DNA of 64,000 nucleotides from Yoonia sp. (GCA_023955335.1 JAGSGF010000014.1:1-64000), one strand, 5' to 3'. Counted from the stretch's first letter, positions 16,120 to 24,944 are shown. The notes: generated by a model not told the origin, from the sequence alone. Translations and numbers: made by a program.

Positions 16120-16788
16120 CTAACCCTCTGCCAATTTGCTGTGCCAGACCGACCCAAGCAGCAGACCGAGTGTCACCCATACCGCCAGTGCCACGCCCAA
16201 TGTGCGAGCCGCGAATGATGCTGCCAGCTCGGGTGGTGCGACTTGGGTTAACATGTCGGGCATCGGCGCGCCGATCAAATGCGGCGCAGCGAGCAGCACA
16301 ATGGCAGCCCCCCACATGGCCCAGTTTTGACCAAACGCGATTAGCCAAAGGGCGATACCTGTGCAAGCGGCAGTGCCGTACCACCAAATTTGGCGCGCTT
16401 CGACGTCGGCACCGTTTAAGCCGGGCATGTCGGGGGCAAGTCCGAACGCAGGCGCCATGTGCATCGTGATGAACCCGGCGGCGCCCCATACGATACCCGC
16501 GCGCGGAGAAATTGGCTCGCCGCGTTCTTCGGCCCAGACCATCGCCGCAAGCAAAACAAATGCATACCCCGTATAGATCAGCGCAGAAAAGACGATGTTC
16601 AATGCTTCGCGGGTCACATCAAACGGCCCGCGTTGTACCGTCACAAAATCAAGTGCGGTGTGGGGGTCAATTTCAAACAGTTCGGCATGAAGCAAAAGCG
16701 GCTGCACGAACGCGAATTGCAACAGCGCAGCCATAAGGCCTGCGCCGAAGCCAGCGATCAACGCGCTGACGGCAATCTTTTGAAACAT
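16120..16788 (-). CDS. cbtA: Cobalt transporter membrane subunit CbtA
   Basis: CbtA is a membrane protein predicted as the main subunit of a cobalt uptake system found under cobalamin riboswitch control. The 222-residue sequence has about five or six membrane helices and the family features RGPFDVTREALNIVFSALIYTGY near residue 53, GFITMHMAPAFGLAPDMPG near residue 108 and RQIWWYGTAACTGIALWLIA near residue 132. The conserved His and Met residues in ITMHMAP could contact metal. It lies 3 bases after cbtB and 3 bases before the His-rich gene. Transport of cobalt is family knowledge based mostly on genomic context. Confidence 0.92.
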   Translation of the reverse strand: MFQKIAVSALIAGFGAGLMAALLQFAFVQPLLLHAELFEIDPHTALDFVTVQRGPFDVTREALNIVFSALIYTGYAFVLLAAMVWAEERGEPISPRAGIVWGAAGFITMHMAPAFGLAPDMPGLNGADVEARQIWWYGTAACTGIALWLIAFGQNWAMWGAAIVLLAAPHLIGAPMPDMLTQVAPPELAASFAARTLGVALAVWVTLGLLLGSVWHSKLAEG

Positions 16789-16791
16789 CGC

Positions 16792-16974
16792 TTAGTGGCA
16801 GGGGAAGCCGGTTGTGTGACGCACGTCATGTGCGGCGTCATGCAGTGTGGCGGCTTGCACGTGGCCTGCAACAGTGATGATTCCCAAACCAAGGATACCT
16901 GCGGCAAGAACCGACAACACCGTGGAGGAAGTCTTTGTTTGTGTAGGCGCAGTGGTTGCGATTGTCTTTGTCAT
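16792..16974 (-). CDS. cbtB: Cobalt transporter small subunit CbtB
   Basis: CbtB is a small one-helix partner of CbtA. The 60-residue product has one membrane segment (VLSVLAAGILGLGIITVAGH, about residues 19-38) and the diagnostic His-containing C-terminus HDAAHDVRHTTGFPCH, thought to bind metal. The first gene after the cobalamin riboswitch, it has a TGGAGACG ribosome site about 8 bases before the ATG. Confidence 0.93.
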   Translation of the reverse strand: MTKTIATTAPTQTKTSSTVLSVLAAGILGLGIITVAGHVQAATLHDAAHDVRHTTGFPCH

Positions 16975-16990
16975 TTTATCGTCTCCAGTT

Positions 16991-17010
16991 TCCCGTCACA
17001 CCCGACGGGA
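16991..17010 (-). promoter_or_regulatory. Hairpin between riboswitch and cbtB ribosome site
   Basis: On the minus strand TCCCGTC and GACGGGA flank a six-base loop, giving a perfect seven-pair stem that ends just before the cbtB ribosome site. There is no run of T after it, so it is unlikely to be a classic terminator; it may be part of the expression platform that controls access to the ribosome site. Confidence 0.5.
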
Positions 17011-17026
17011 TGGTTTCATTGCGCAT

Positions 17027-17216
17027 GGCTGGTCTCCTGGCTTGCGGATCGATCATGCTTTGCGGCCTTCCCGGTTGCCCAGTGGCGTGTTCGCAAAGCA
17101 CTCTCCGCATTACAGTCGCGGGGGCGGCTGTGGTTTTTGGCCTCCCGATTTGGATCGGCCTTCCCACATTCCCATTTCATCCCCCTAAAGCTGAGCTTCG
17201 TCGGCGGGGAACCGTG
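17027..17216 (-). promoter_or_regulatory. Cobalamin riboswitch upstream of cbtBA
   Basis: Read on the minus strand, the region contains the conserved core of the adenosylcobalamin riboswitch in the right order: ACGGTTCCCC at the 5' end, a GGGAATGTGG block, CCGCCCCCGCGACTGTAATG, GCCACTGGGCAACCGGGAAG, and AAGCCAGGAGACCAGCC at the 3' end. It ends about 50 bases before the cbtB start, so cobalamin should repress cobalt uptake. The 5' boundary is approximate. Confidence 0.93.
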
Positions 17217-17473
17217 CGTGTCCGTTGTGCCTGTCTGGGGCACGGATCGTCAAGCCTGAAACCGACGCGCCGCGATGCTGCGCCGTCACAATTGGTGAAA
17301 TTACAGGGCTTTCGTTGGGGGTATTTGTAATCCAAACCCCGTAAACGCGCGGAAAATCGCAATATCTTGTGGATAAGTCGCAGGTTTTGTCCATATGCGG
17401 GGCGTTTTCGTTGACTCGGCCCGTTCTGCTGGGTGACAATTTTGAACCTAAGGAATCAATGGGCTGAATATCG
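17217..17473. other. Intergenic region between riboswitch and smc
   Basis: These 257 bases must hold the minus-strand promoter for the riboswitch operon and the plus-strand promoter for smc. Nothing else is clear: no tRNA, no convincing open frame, no repeat. AACCTAAGGAATC lies a short way before the GTG start of smc and may contain its ribosome site. Confidence 0.5.
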
Positions 17474-20400
17474 GTGCGCTTTAGCAAACTACGTCTTAAT
17501 GGCTTTAAAAGCTTTGTCGATCCGACAGATTTGATTATCGCGGATGGGCTGACAGGCGTTGTCGGTCCCAATGGCTGTGGCAAATCGAACTTGCTGGAAG
17601 CCCTGCGCTGGGTCATGGGCGAAAATCGTCATAAGGCCATGCGCGGCGGATCGATGGAGGATGTCATCTTTGCCGGCACGTCGACCCGACCTGCGCGCAA
17701 CTTTGCCGAAGTCAGCCTGATCATTGATAACGCTGAACGGCTGGCCCCTGCGGCGTTTAACGACAGTGATAACCTAGAGATTACCCGCCGGATTACCCGT
17801 GATGCGGGGTCTGCTTATAAGGTGAGCTCCAAAGATGTCCGCGCCCGCGATGTGCAGATGCTGTTTGCCGATGCATCCACCGGCGCCCATTCGCCCGCGC
17901 TTGTCCGTCAGGGTCAGATTTCCGAATTGATCAACGCCAAGCCAAAGGCCCGCCGCCGGATCTTGGAAGAGGCGGCTGGCATTTCCGGCCTGTATCAGCG
18001 TCGCCACGAAGCAGAGCTAAAGCTAAAGGGTGCCGAGACCAACCTGACCCGGGTCGATGATGTGGTTGAGCAGTTGGCCGCGCAATTGGCGACACTGGCC
18101 CGTCAGGCCCGTCAAGCCGCACGTTACCGTGAGATTGGCGAAAATTTACGCCGTGCCGAGGGCATGTTGTTGTTCCGCCGTTGGTCAGAGGCCGATGCTG
18201 CGATGCTGGCCGCTGTTGCCCAATTGCGCGAACGCACGACGGCTGCGGGTGCCGCAGAGACGGCGGCGCGTCAGGCGGCCAAGGCCCGTTTGGCTGCCGA
18301 AGGTGTTCTGCCTGCACTGCGCGAGGAAGAAGCGATTTCGGCGGCTGTTTTGCAAAGGTTGCAGGTGCAACGTGATACGCTGAAGGATCAAGAAGTCCGT
18401 GCGCTTGAAACGATCGAAACGCTGCGTGCCCGCATTGATCAGCTCGCCCGCGATATGGACCGCGAAGGTGGTCTGAACAAGGACGCTGGCGAAACGATTG
18501 AGCGTCTCGAATGGGAAGCCCGCGAAATTGGCAAGGCTGGCGAAGGTCATGAAGGACGCTTGGATGAGGCTCAGGTTGCTTCGCGTGAGGCCGCTGGCGT
18601 TTTGCAGACCCGTGAGGCAGATTTATCGCAATTGACCGAAGATGTGGCACGGCTTGCGGCCCGTCACCAATCTGCGCGGCGATTGATGACAGACAACCAG
18701 ACAACATTGGCAAAATCCGAGACTGAGGCTGAAAAGGCCAAGGTGTCGATGGCGCAAGCGGATGTCGCGCTGAAAAAGGCCGAGGCGGATTTTGCGGCGG
18801 CTGGTGAGGCCGAAACGCAGGCGGTGGCCACGGCTGAAAAGGCCGATGTGACGTTGGCAGAGGCCGAAGAGGCCCGTGCGCAGACGCAGATCCGCGAAAG
18901 CGATGCGCGCGTGAAACGGTCCGAGGCAGAAGGCGAGGCGAATGCGTTGCGCGCCGAGGTTGCCGCATTGGCCCGTTTGGTGGAACGAGATACGGCGGAG
19001 GGCGGGCAAGTCTTGGACTTGTTGCGTGTTGAAAGCGGATATGAAAAGGCGCTTGGCGCGGCATTGGCTGACGATTTGCGCGCCCCTGCGATTGGGCCGG
19101 ATGCAGCGTCTGGCTGGGCGACGCTTTCTCCGTATTTGACAGCGCAGCCGCTGCCTGATGGCGTGGCCCCATTGACGAGGTTCGTGGAAGTGCCCGATGT
19201 CTTGGGCCGCCGCATGAACCAAGTGGGTCTTGTCCGGCAAGAAGAAGGCGCGCAGCTGCAGGCGGTGTTGAAACCAGGGCAAAGGCTTGTGTCACTTGAG
19301 GGCGATGTTTGGCGTTGGGATGGGTTCCGCGCCGCGTCAGAGGATGCCCCGTCTGCTGCCGCGTTGCGATTGCAGCAGCTAAACCGCTTGGTCGAATTGA
19401 AGCGCGACCTCGAAGAGGTCAATGCAACGGCGTTGGGTGCCGCCCAAGCCCACGAGACGTTGACGAGGTATCTGGCGGATTTGTCTGCGGCCGATCAAGC
19501 AGCCCGTCAGGCGCGCCGTGATGCTGACCGTTTGGTGGCTGAAGCGAACCGTGCGGCCAGCCGTGCCGAGGCGGATCGCAACTTGTCTGAAGGTAAGCTG
19601 GAAAGCTCTGGTCTGGCGGTGAAACGCCACGAGGAAGAAGCCGTCAATGCGCGCCGTGCTTTGGTCGAAGCCGAGCGGGCGGTTGCCGATTTGGGTGATC
19701 TGGGCACCGCGCGTGCGCAGGTCGAAGACATTAAGATGACAGTGGAGGCCGCACGGATCACGATGATGTCGCGCCGGTCCGCCCATGACGAGGTCCGCCG
19801 CGAGGGCGAGGCCCGTCTGCGCCGTTCGCAGGAAATTACCAAAGAAGTTTCCGGCTGGAAGCACCGGTTGGAGACCGCCAATAAGCGCAGCGCGGAATTG
19901 GCAGAGCGCAAGGATGTGTCAGAGGCGGAACTGCTTGAGGCCACGGCTGCGCCTGAAGAGATTGCAGCCAAGCGGTCCGAGCTGGCTGATGCGATTGACG
20001 AGGCGGAAGTGCGCCGCCGCGCGTCTGCGGATAAGCTGTCGTTGGCCGATACCGCGTTGCGCGATGCCGCGGATGCCGAGCGTGATGCGGAGCGTGCAGC
20101 GTCCGAGGCCCGTGAGGCGCGCGCGCGGTCCGAGGCCCGTGCAGATGCTGCCCGCGAAACTGTGGCTTACGCCGAAGAGCGGATTATGGAGGCCCAAGAG
20201 GTTACGCCTGCGCAATTGTTGGAAAGCCTTGCAACTGATCTGGAAAAGATGCCTGCGTCCGAGGTTGTCGAGGGGCAGGTCAATGCGTTGAAACGGCAGC
20301 GTGATAGCCTTGGTGCGGTCAATTTACGGGCTGAGGAAGACAGCAAAGACGTGCAGGTTGAGCATGATAATTTGGTCTCCGAGAAAGCCGATCTGGAAGC

Positions 20401-20929
20401 TGCGATTGCGGCGTTGCGTCACGGGATTGCCAGCCTGAACAAGGAAGGTCGCGAGCGGCTGTTGACGGCGTTTGAGCAGGTCAACGAGAGCTTTGGCTTG
20501 TTGTTTAGCCACCTGTTTGGCGGTGGCGAGGCAAAGTTGGTTTTGGTGGAAAGCGATGATCCGCTGGAAGCGGGCCTCGAGATTATGTGCCAGCCTCCCG
20601 GTAAGAAGTTGTCCACGTTGTCGCTGCTGTCAGGTGGCGAACAGACGTTGACTGCGCTTGCCTTGATCTTTGCGGTGTTCTTGGCGAACCCTGCGCCGAT
20701 TTGTGTGCTTGATGAGGTCGACGCCCCCTTGGATGATGCTAACGTGACGCGGTTTTGTGATCTGCTCGATGAGATGACCCGCCGTACGCAGACCCGTTTC
20801 CTGATCATCACCCACCATGCTGTCACCATGAGCCGGATGGACCGGTTGTTTGGTGTCACGATGGGTGAGCAGGGTGTGTCGCAGTTGGTGTCGGTTGATT
20901 TGAAGAAAGCCGCAGCGATGGTGGCTTGA
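17474..20929 (+). CDS. smc: Chromosome segregation protein SMC
   Basis: SMC is the condensin ATPase that organises and separates daughter chromosomes. The 1151-residue product begins MRFSKLRLNGFKSFVDP and has Walker A GPNGCGKSNLLEALRWVMGE near residue 32. A long coiled coil (Ala/Glu/Arg-rich, about residues 165-480) leads to a hinge around 490-600 and is followed by a second coiled coil. The C-terminal head carries the signature LSLLSGGEQTLTALALIFAV near residue 1050 and Walker B PICVLDEVDAPLDDANV near residue 1077. The start is GTG. The scpA/scpB partners are not in the window. Confidence 0.96.
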   Translation: MRFSKLRLNGFKSFVDPTDLIIADGLTGVVGPNGCGKSNLLEALRWVMGENRHKAMRGGSMEDVIFAGTSTRPARNFAEVSLIIDNAERLAPAAFNDSDNLEITRRITRDAGSAYKVSSKDVRARDVQMLFADASTGAHSPALVRQGQISELINAKPKARRRILEEAAGISGLYQRRHEAELKLKGAETNLTRVDDVVEQLAAQLATLARQARQAARYREIGENLRRAEGMLLFRRWSEADAAMLAAVAQLRERTTAAGAAETAARQAAKARLAAEGVLPALREEEAISAAVLQRLQVQRDTLKDQEVRALETIETLRARIDQLARDMDREGGLNKDAGETIERLEWEAREIGKAGEGHEGRLDEAQVASREAAGVLQTREADLSQLTEDVARLAARHQSARRLMTDNQTTLAKSETEAEKAKVSMAQADVALKKAEADFAAAGEAETQAVATAEKADVTLAEAEEARAQTQIRESDARVKRSEAEGEANALRAEVAALARLVERDTAEGGQVLDLLRVESGYEKALGAALADDLRAPAIGPDAASGWATLSPYLTAQPLPDGVAPLTRFVEVPDVLGRRMNQVGLVRQEEGAQLQAVLKPGQRLVSLEGDVWRWDGFRAASEDAPSAAALRLQQLNRLVELKRDLEEVNATALGAAQAHETLTRYLADLSAADQAARQARRDADRLVAEANRAASRAEADRNLSEGKLESSGLAVKRHEEEAVNARRALVEAERAVADLGDLGTARAQVEDIKMTVEAARITMMSRRSAHDEVRREGEARLRRSQEITKEVSGWKHRLETANKRSAELAERKDVSEAELLEATAAPEEIAAKRSELADAIDEAEVRRRASADKLSLADTALRDAADAERDAERAASEAREARARSEARADAARETVAYAEERIMEAQEVTPAQLLESLATDLEKMPASEVVEGQVNALKRQRDSLGAVNLRAEEDSKDVQVEHDNLVSEKADLEAAIAALRHGIASLNKEGRERLLTAFEQVNESFGLLFSHLFGGGEAKLVLVESDDPLEAGLEIMCQPPGKKLSTLSLLSGGEQTLTALALIFAVFLANPAPICVLDEVDAPLDDANVTRFCDLLDEMTRRTQTRFLIITHHAVTMSRMDRLFGVTMGEQGVSQLVSVDLKKAAAMVA

Positions 20930-20967
20930 CGGTGAGCCGCGCGGCTGCGCCGACGGCCATCCCGTGA

Positions 20968-21333
20968 TTAGTGTGGCAGATCGTCCGGGTGTTGATTTTT
21001 GAAATCTGGCGCGGGCAAATCGATTTGATGTGCCCGAATTGTGGATTTACCTTCGCTATAGGCTTTCATCACCCTGTGCATCCCGTCGATGATTTTGTGG
21101 TCTTCGCAAATCAGGATCGGATAACTGAGATCGGCCCGCATTGCTTGGGCCGCATGTTCCATCACACTGATGCATGTGGGTGTCATGTCGCCGTACCAAT
21201 AGGGTTCGTAAATTTCACTGACCTTGCTGAGCATCATGTCGAACGGGGTGAATTTGCGTTTGAGCAGGGGTTCCACCCGCCAGATATGCGTGTCGTCGCC
21301 AACTTTGCGAACGTGGTATTGTGGGCGTATCAT
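20968..21333 (-). CDS. Small ParB-like (ParB/sulfiredoxin-fold) protein, unknown role
   Basis: The 121-residue protein has a ParB-like core: YPILICEDHKIIDGMHRVMKA near residues 80-100 matches the pattern in which a short strand, a D-G-x-H-R turn and a helix form the nucleotide-binding site of ParB/Srx domains. There is no DNA-binding helix-turn-helix after it, so it is not a partition protein. The start at ATG 21333 is chosen because it overlaps the TGA of the transglycosylase gene (ATGA); the track's TTG start at 21363 lies inside that gene. The function is unknown. Confidence 0.62.
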   Translation of the reverse strand: MIRPQYHVRKVGDDTHIWRVEPLLKRKFTPFDMMLSKVSEIYEPYWYGDMTPTCISVMEHAAQAMRADLSYPILICEDHKIIDGMHRVMKAYSEGKSTIRAHQIDLPAPDFKNQHPDDLPH

Positions 21334-22490
21334 AACGCGCTGAGTAATGCTGTGGTTGGCCAAGCGTCTGCTGGCAACCCAAGGCGGGTTTGTTCCGCTT
21401 GGACTGCTGACCGTGTCATTGCCCCTAAGATGCCATCGATCCCACCCACATCATGTCCGCGTGCCGTCAGTTTCTTTTGCAGCGACTGCATTTGGGGGCC
21501 GGTCAACGGCGGCGTTGGGGTGCCTGCATTGTAGACGGATGCCCCGCTAAGCCGCGTCGCAAAATAGGCGGCGGTGGTCACATAGACAAAGCTTTTGTTC
21601 CACTCAAAATAGACGTCGAAATTGGGGTAGGCGAGGAACGCAGGACCGTTGCGTCCCATGGGCAGCAGGACGGCCGCGTTAAGATTGGATGCGATTGATC
21701 CGCCGCGCGCGGTGACGCCCAAAGCCGCCCAGGCCGCGCCTGATTTGCGCGTGTTTAGGCCAGTTTGCGCCCAGTCCAAATTGGCTGGCACGTTGATTTC
21801 TTGCAGCCACGGCTCGTTTGGCCGCCAGCCGAGTGACGACAACACGTTGGCCCCTGACATCAGCGCGTCGGGTGAGGATCCTTTGAGGTCCACAACCCCG
21901 TCACCGTCTCCGTCCTTGCCATTTTCGATGATATCTTTGGGGAGCATTTGGACTTGACCGATCTCGCCTGCCCAGGCGCCTGTGGTCGTGGCCGGGTCCA
22001 AGCCACCGCGCGCCGTCAGTTCAATCGCAGCAAGCAGTTGTGGCCGGAACAATTCGGGCCGGCGACAGTCGTGGGCCAGCGTCACAAGCGCGTTGCGTGT
22101 GTTGAAGTTGCCTTGCACTTGGCCAAAGTCAGTTTCGAACGCCCAGAACGCCAAAATGACCCCGCGTGGGATGCCGTATTTTGCCTCGATAGTGTCAAAT
22201 GTACGGTCAAACCTGTTGCCATAGACACGCCCGTTGTCGATCCTGTTTTGGCTGATAAGCGCCCGCGAAAAGGTGATGAAATCTTTTTGGAAGACGCCTT
22301 GGGATCGATCTGCTCTGAGCACCGCTTGGTCGATCGCAGCACCCCGTAGGGTTCGTTCTGTCGCAGATGCATCGAGCCCCATGGCGGCTGCTTCGGCTCT
22401 GATCCCGTCCAGGAACGCAGGCAGGGGTCCGCCGCAGGTTTGTGCGAATGCGGGTGTCGTTAAAAGCGAAAGGGCGAGAGCGAGGCGCAT
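21330..22490 (-). CDS. Lytic murein transglycosylase, MltB-like, with peptidoglycan-binding tail
   Basis: The 386-residue exported enzyme cleaves the glycan strands of peptidoglycan. A signal peptide is visible (MRLALALSLLTTPAFAQTCG). The family-103 domain follows, with the catalytic Glu in AFWAFETDFGQVQGNFNT near residue 115 and the GEIGQVQMLPKDIIENG block near residue 185. A C-terminal peptidoglycan-binding repeat covers about residues 325-385 (LQKKLTARGHDVGGIDGILG). The start at ATG 22490, after an AAGGAACAG site, is preferred over the track start at 22547. It lies 43 bases downstream of cobD(cbiB) and is coupled to the ParB-like gene. Confidence 0.9.
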   Translation of the reverse strand: MRLALALSLLTTPAFAQTCGGPLPAFLDGIRAEAAAMGLDASATERTLRGAAIDQAVLRADRSQGVFQKDFITFSRALISQNRIDNGRVYGNRFDRTFDTIEAKYGIPRGVILAFWAFETDFGQVQGNFNTRNALVTLAHDCRRPELFRPQLLAAIELTARGGLDPATTTGAWAGEIGQVQMLPKDIIENGKDGDGDGVVDLKGSSPDALMSGANVLSSLGWRPNEPWLQEINVPANLDWAQTGLNTRKSGAAWAALGVTARGGSIASNLNAAVLLPMGRNGPAFLAYPNFDVYFEWNKSFVYVTTAAYFATRLSGASVYNAGTPTPPLTGPQMQSLQKKLTARGHDVGGIDGILGAMTRSAVQAEQTRLGLPADAWPTTALLSAL

Positions 22491-22533
22491 AGGTCTGTTC
22501 CTTGGGTTGTGTTCGGGTAGCCTAGCAGCGGGA

Positions 22534-23436
22534 TCAGAGGCGCACAAACCCGATCACTAGGGCTGCGCAAAGTGCTGCCACCCATGTCTGCCAAAGCACG
22601 CGCACAGCGCGGTCGACATCGCTTGGCCCAAGGTCTTGGTTGCCCAGCGGGTTCACATAGGGATCGTCGGTCAGTTGGCCATCGTACATGCGCGGGCCTG
22701 ACAGCGCAATGTTCAGATTGTGCGCCATCGCCGCCTCTGGCCAGCCTGCGTTGGGGGACCGGTGCAGGGCCGCCTCTGACCGGATTGTGACCAGCGGTGT
22801 GTGTGGGGCGAGCGCCCAGATGAGCAGCCCCGTGATCCGCGCCGGTATCCAGTTGACCACATCGTCTAGCCGCGCTGCTGCCCAACCGAATTCCAGATGA
22901 CGCGGTGTTTTATAACCGATCATGCTGTCGGCGGTGTTCGTTATTTTGTAAAACAGCAGGCCAGGCAGGCCGCCGATTGCAAACCAAAACGCAGGCGCGA
23001 TAACCCCGTCTGACAGGTTTTCTGCGGCGCTCTCAATTGCCCCGCGTGCGACGGCGCTTTGATCCATTTCGCCTGTATCACGCCCAACGACCATCGCCAC
23101 AGTCCGCCGACCATCCCCGACGGACAAGCGCAGTGCGTCACCGACGGCTTTGACATGCTGGGTAAGCGATTTTTGTGCCAAAAGGATTGCGCAGATGATC
23201 ATGTCTGCGATCCAACCGAACAGCCCGTGCAGGATGATTCCAAGGGCACATGCCCCAAGGGCGAGCACCAGCATCACGGCGACCCCTTTTGTCCGGCGGG
23301 CAGGGCCGGTGTTGAACCGTTTGTCCATCGCCCCAATCAACCGCCCCATCGCGACTGCAGGGTGCGGGGCGCGGTCCCACAGTGCCTTGGGTTCACCAAG
23401 AATGGCGTCGAGAAGCATGGCGATCACAAGGGTCAA
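22534..23436 (-). CDS. cobD: Adenosylcobinamide-phosphate synthase CobD (CbiB)
   Basis: This membrane enzyme attaches aminopropanol (or its phosphate) to adenosylcobyric acid. The 300-residue product shows the family N-terminus LLDAILGEPKALWDRAPHPAVAMG, the central VGRDTGEMDQSAVARGAIESAAENLSDG near residues 117-144, and PNAGWPEAAMAHNLNIALSG near residue 225. Several membrane helices are present. In Pseudomonas nomenclature it is CobD, in Salmonella CbiB. The gene overlaps cobC by ATGA. Confidence 0.94.
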   Translation of the reverse strand: MTLVIAMLLDAILGEPKALWDRAPHPAVAMGRLIGAMDKRFNTGPARRTKGVAVMLVLALGACALGIILHGLFGWIADMIICAILLAQKSLTQHVKAVGDALRLSVGDGRRTVAMVVGRDTGEMDQSAVARGAIESAAENLSDGVIAPAFWFAIGGLPGLLFYKITNTADSMIGYKTPRHLEFGWAAARLDDVVNWIPARITGLLIWALAPHTPLVTIRSEAALHRSPNAGWPEAAMAHNLNIALSGPRMYDGQLTDDPYVNPLGNQDLGPSDVDRAVRVLWQTWVAALCAALVIGFVRL

Positions 23437-24371
23437 AATGCGGTTTCCAGTTGGTCCCAGCGGTCAGGGGCGGGCAATCCGAGGCGCAACCAGTTATCCG
23501 CATACGGGAAAATCCGGCTCCAGACATGGTGCTCTGCAAGCTGCGTTTGGGCGGCTTTAGCATCGGCGACTTCATAGAGGCGGAACAGGGTTGTACCGCC
23601 GACAAGCGGTGCCCCCTTGGACGCCATGAGCGCATCAAGCCGATCGCTGTCTGCGGCGAGGCGTGCACGCGTGTCGTCCGCCCATGCGGGGTCGGCCAAG
23701 GCCTCTGCTCCGATGCACAGGGCCGGGCCTGAAACGTTCCAAGGGCCAAGCACATCGGACAGCTTTTCGATGATATCAGGATCGCCGATTGCGAAGCCAA
23801 GACGCAATCCAGCCAGCCCCCAAAACTTGCCGAAACTTTTCAAGACCACCGTGCCGGGACGTGTGGCCAGATGCATCAGAGATGCGTCGGGCATGACGTC
23901 ACAAAAACTTTCGTCGATGACCCGCAGCGGGGCTGTCAATTGATCTGCAGTCCACGTCAACCCGTCTGGATTGTTTGGGTGCACGGCGACGATGGCGTCG
24001 TGCCCGGCTTCATTCAATGTCCAGCCCGCGGCCTTAAATGCAGCGCCGTGTTCGTTATACGTCGGCCCCGGAATGGCGACTTCGCCAGCGTCAATAAGCC
24101 GTGGAAGGGCCGCAATGATCGCACTTGCGCCCGCCGCTGGCAGGATCGCCACCCCGTCTGGGACATTCCAGAAACTGCGCGCAAAACCGATCAGTCGGGC
24201 ATAGGCTGCCTTGTCGGGCAGCGCAGTCCATGCGTCGGCAGGAAGCTTGGGCGCGGGATATGGCAGGGGGTTGATTCCTGTGGACAGGTCCAACCAATTG
24301 GCACGCTTACCGCCAAATTGCGCGATGGCTGCGTCTAATCCGCCGCCGTGGTCTCTTTTACTGGCTTGCAT
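23433..24371 (-). CDS. cobC: Threonine-phosphate decarboxylase-like aminotransferase CobC
   Basis: The 312-residue PLP enzyme of the class I aminotransferase fold makes (R)-1-amino-2-propanol phosphate from threonine phosphate for the nucleotide loop of cobalamin. Key features are NWLDLSTGINPLPYP near residue 22, ILPAAGASAIIAALPRL near residue 75, the HPNNPDGLTW segment near residue 130, and the PLP-binding Lys in VLKSFGKFWGLAGLRLGFA near residue 178. The start at ATG 24371 overlaps the DUF1636 stop (TGATG). The stop overlaps cobD. It is the natural metabolic partner of CobD(CbiB). Confidence 0.92.
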   Translation of the reverse strand: MQASKRDHGGGLDAAIAQFGGKRANWLDLSTGINPLPYPAPKLPADAWTALPDKAAYARLIGFARSFWNVPDGVAILPAAGASAIIAALPRLIDAGEVAIPGPTYNEHGAAFKAAGWTLNEAGHDAIVAVHPNNPDGLTWTADQLTAPLRVIDESFCDVMPDASLMHLATRPGTVVLKSFGKFWGLAGLRLGFAIGDPDIIEKLSDVLGPWNVSGPALCIGAEALADPAWADDTRARLAADSDRLDALMASKGAPLVGGTTLFRLYEVADAKAAQTQLAEHHVWSRIFPYADNWLRLGLPAPDRWDQLETAF

Positions 24372-24748
24372 CAGACGTCTGCATCCGGAATCGGCGGGTG
24401 GCGGGTCACAAAGTGCCCTTTGATTGCCTGAGGCCATTCGCGGTAAGGGACTTGGCCCTTTTCAGATGCCGCGTGTTTGGTCGCGTAGTCAACGATGCCA
24501 GCAGCTGCGTCTTCCAGCGGTTCAAAGTTGCCGATAGTGTAGGACAGTTTGCCGTGGCTTTGGATCGCGACGTTGCAGCCTTGTTTGCAGCCCATCAGGC
24601 AGGAAACGCGCCGCGTGCGTACATCAGCCGTGCCTGCGGCTGCGGTTTCAACCAAAGCCGCCAAAACCTCTCCGTCGGTTGTGGTTTTACCGGATGTATC
24701 CCAGTCGTCGCGTTTGCAGGTGTCGCAAATTGTAATCCAAGTGGTCAT
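24371..24748 (-). CDS. DUF1636 family Cys-rich protein, copy 2
   Basis: The 125-residue protein shares with the copy at 15363 the N-terminal ICDTCKRDD motif and a second Cys cluster, here larger (RVSCLMGCKQGCNVAIQ, about residues 48-65). Four or more Cys suggest a [2Fe-2S]-like or other metal site in a thioredoxin-like fold. It is first in a unit with cobC and cobD and is coupled to cobC by TGATG, so a role in corrinoid or cobalt chemistry is likely but unproven. Confidence 0.78.
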   Translation of the reverse strand: MTTWITICDTCKRDDWDTSGKTTTDGEVLAALVETAAAGTADVRTRRVSCLMGCKQGCNVAIQSHGKLSYTIGNFEPLEDAAAGIVDYATKHAASEKGQVPYREWPQAIKGHFVTRHPPIPDADV

Positions 24749-24843
24749 GTGTGGGCCTGTTATTGGGGCGTTTTAAAAGCGGATATTTGCCAGAATCGGG
24801 CTGGCTTGGGCGGGAGCCTGTCTTTTAGGTCAGGTCTGTGTAG

Positions 24844-24897
24844 GTGTTAACACTTCGTTAGGAATTAAGGCGGACAGAGTTGATATAGTGTTAACAA
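24844..24897. promoter_or_regulatory. Two GTGTTAACA palindromic sites and a CtrA-box-like element
   Basis: A perfect 10-base palindrome GTGTTAACAC (24844-24853) is repeated as GTGTTAACA at 24889-24897, with centres 45 bases apart, in the 196 bases between the divergent DUF1636 and receiver genes. The first copy also gives TTAA-N7-TTAG, one base from the CtrA consensus TTAA-N7-TTAA. The sites could be operators for either gene. The assignment is from pattern only. Confidence 0.45.
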
Positions 24898-24944
24898 CGC
24901 CCTCATTTCTGATGAAATATGGGCAATTATGTACCGGAGCATTT

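Noticed and set aside
17931-19295. 454-residue minus-strand ORF opposite smc
   Set aside because: A Pro/Arg/His/Ser-rich shadow produced by the biased coiled-coil codons of smc.
24749-24943. Cobalamin riboswitch upstream of the DUF1636-cobC-cobD unit
   Set aside because: On the minus strand none of the riboswitch core blocks is present; only palindromic GTGTTAACA sites are seen.
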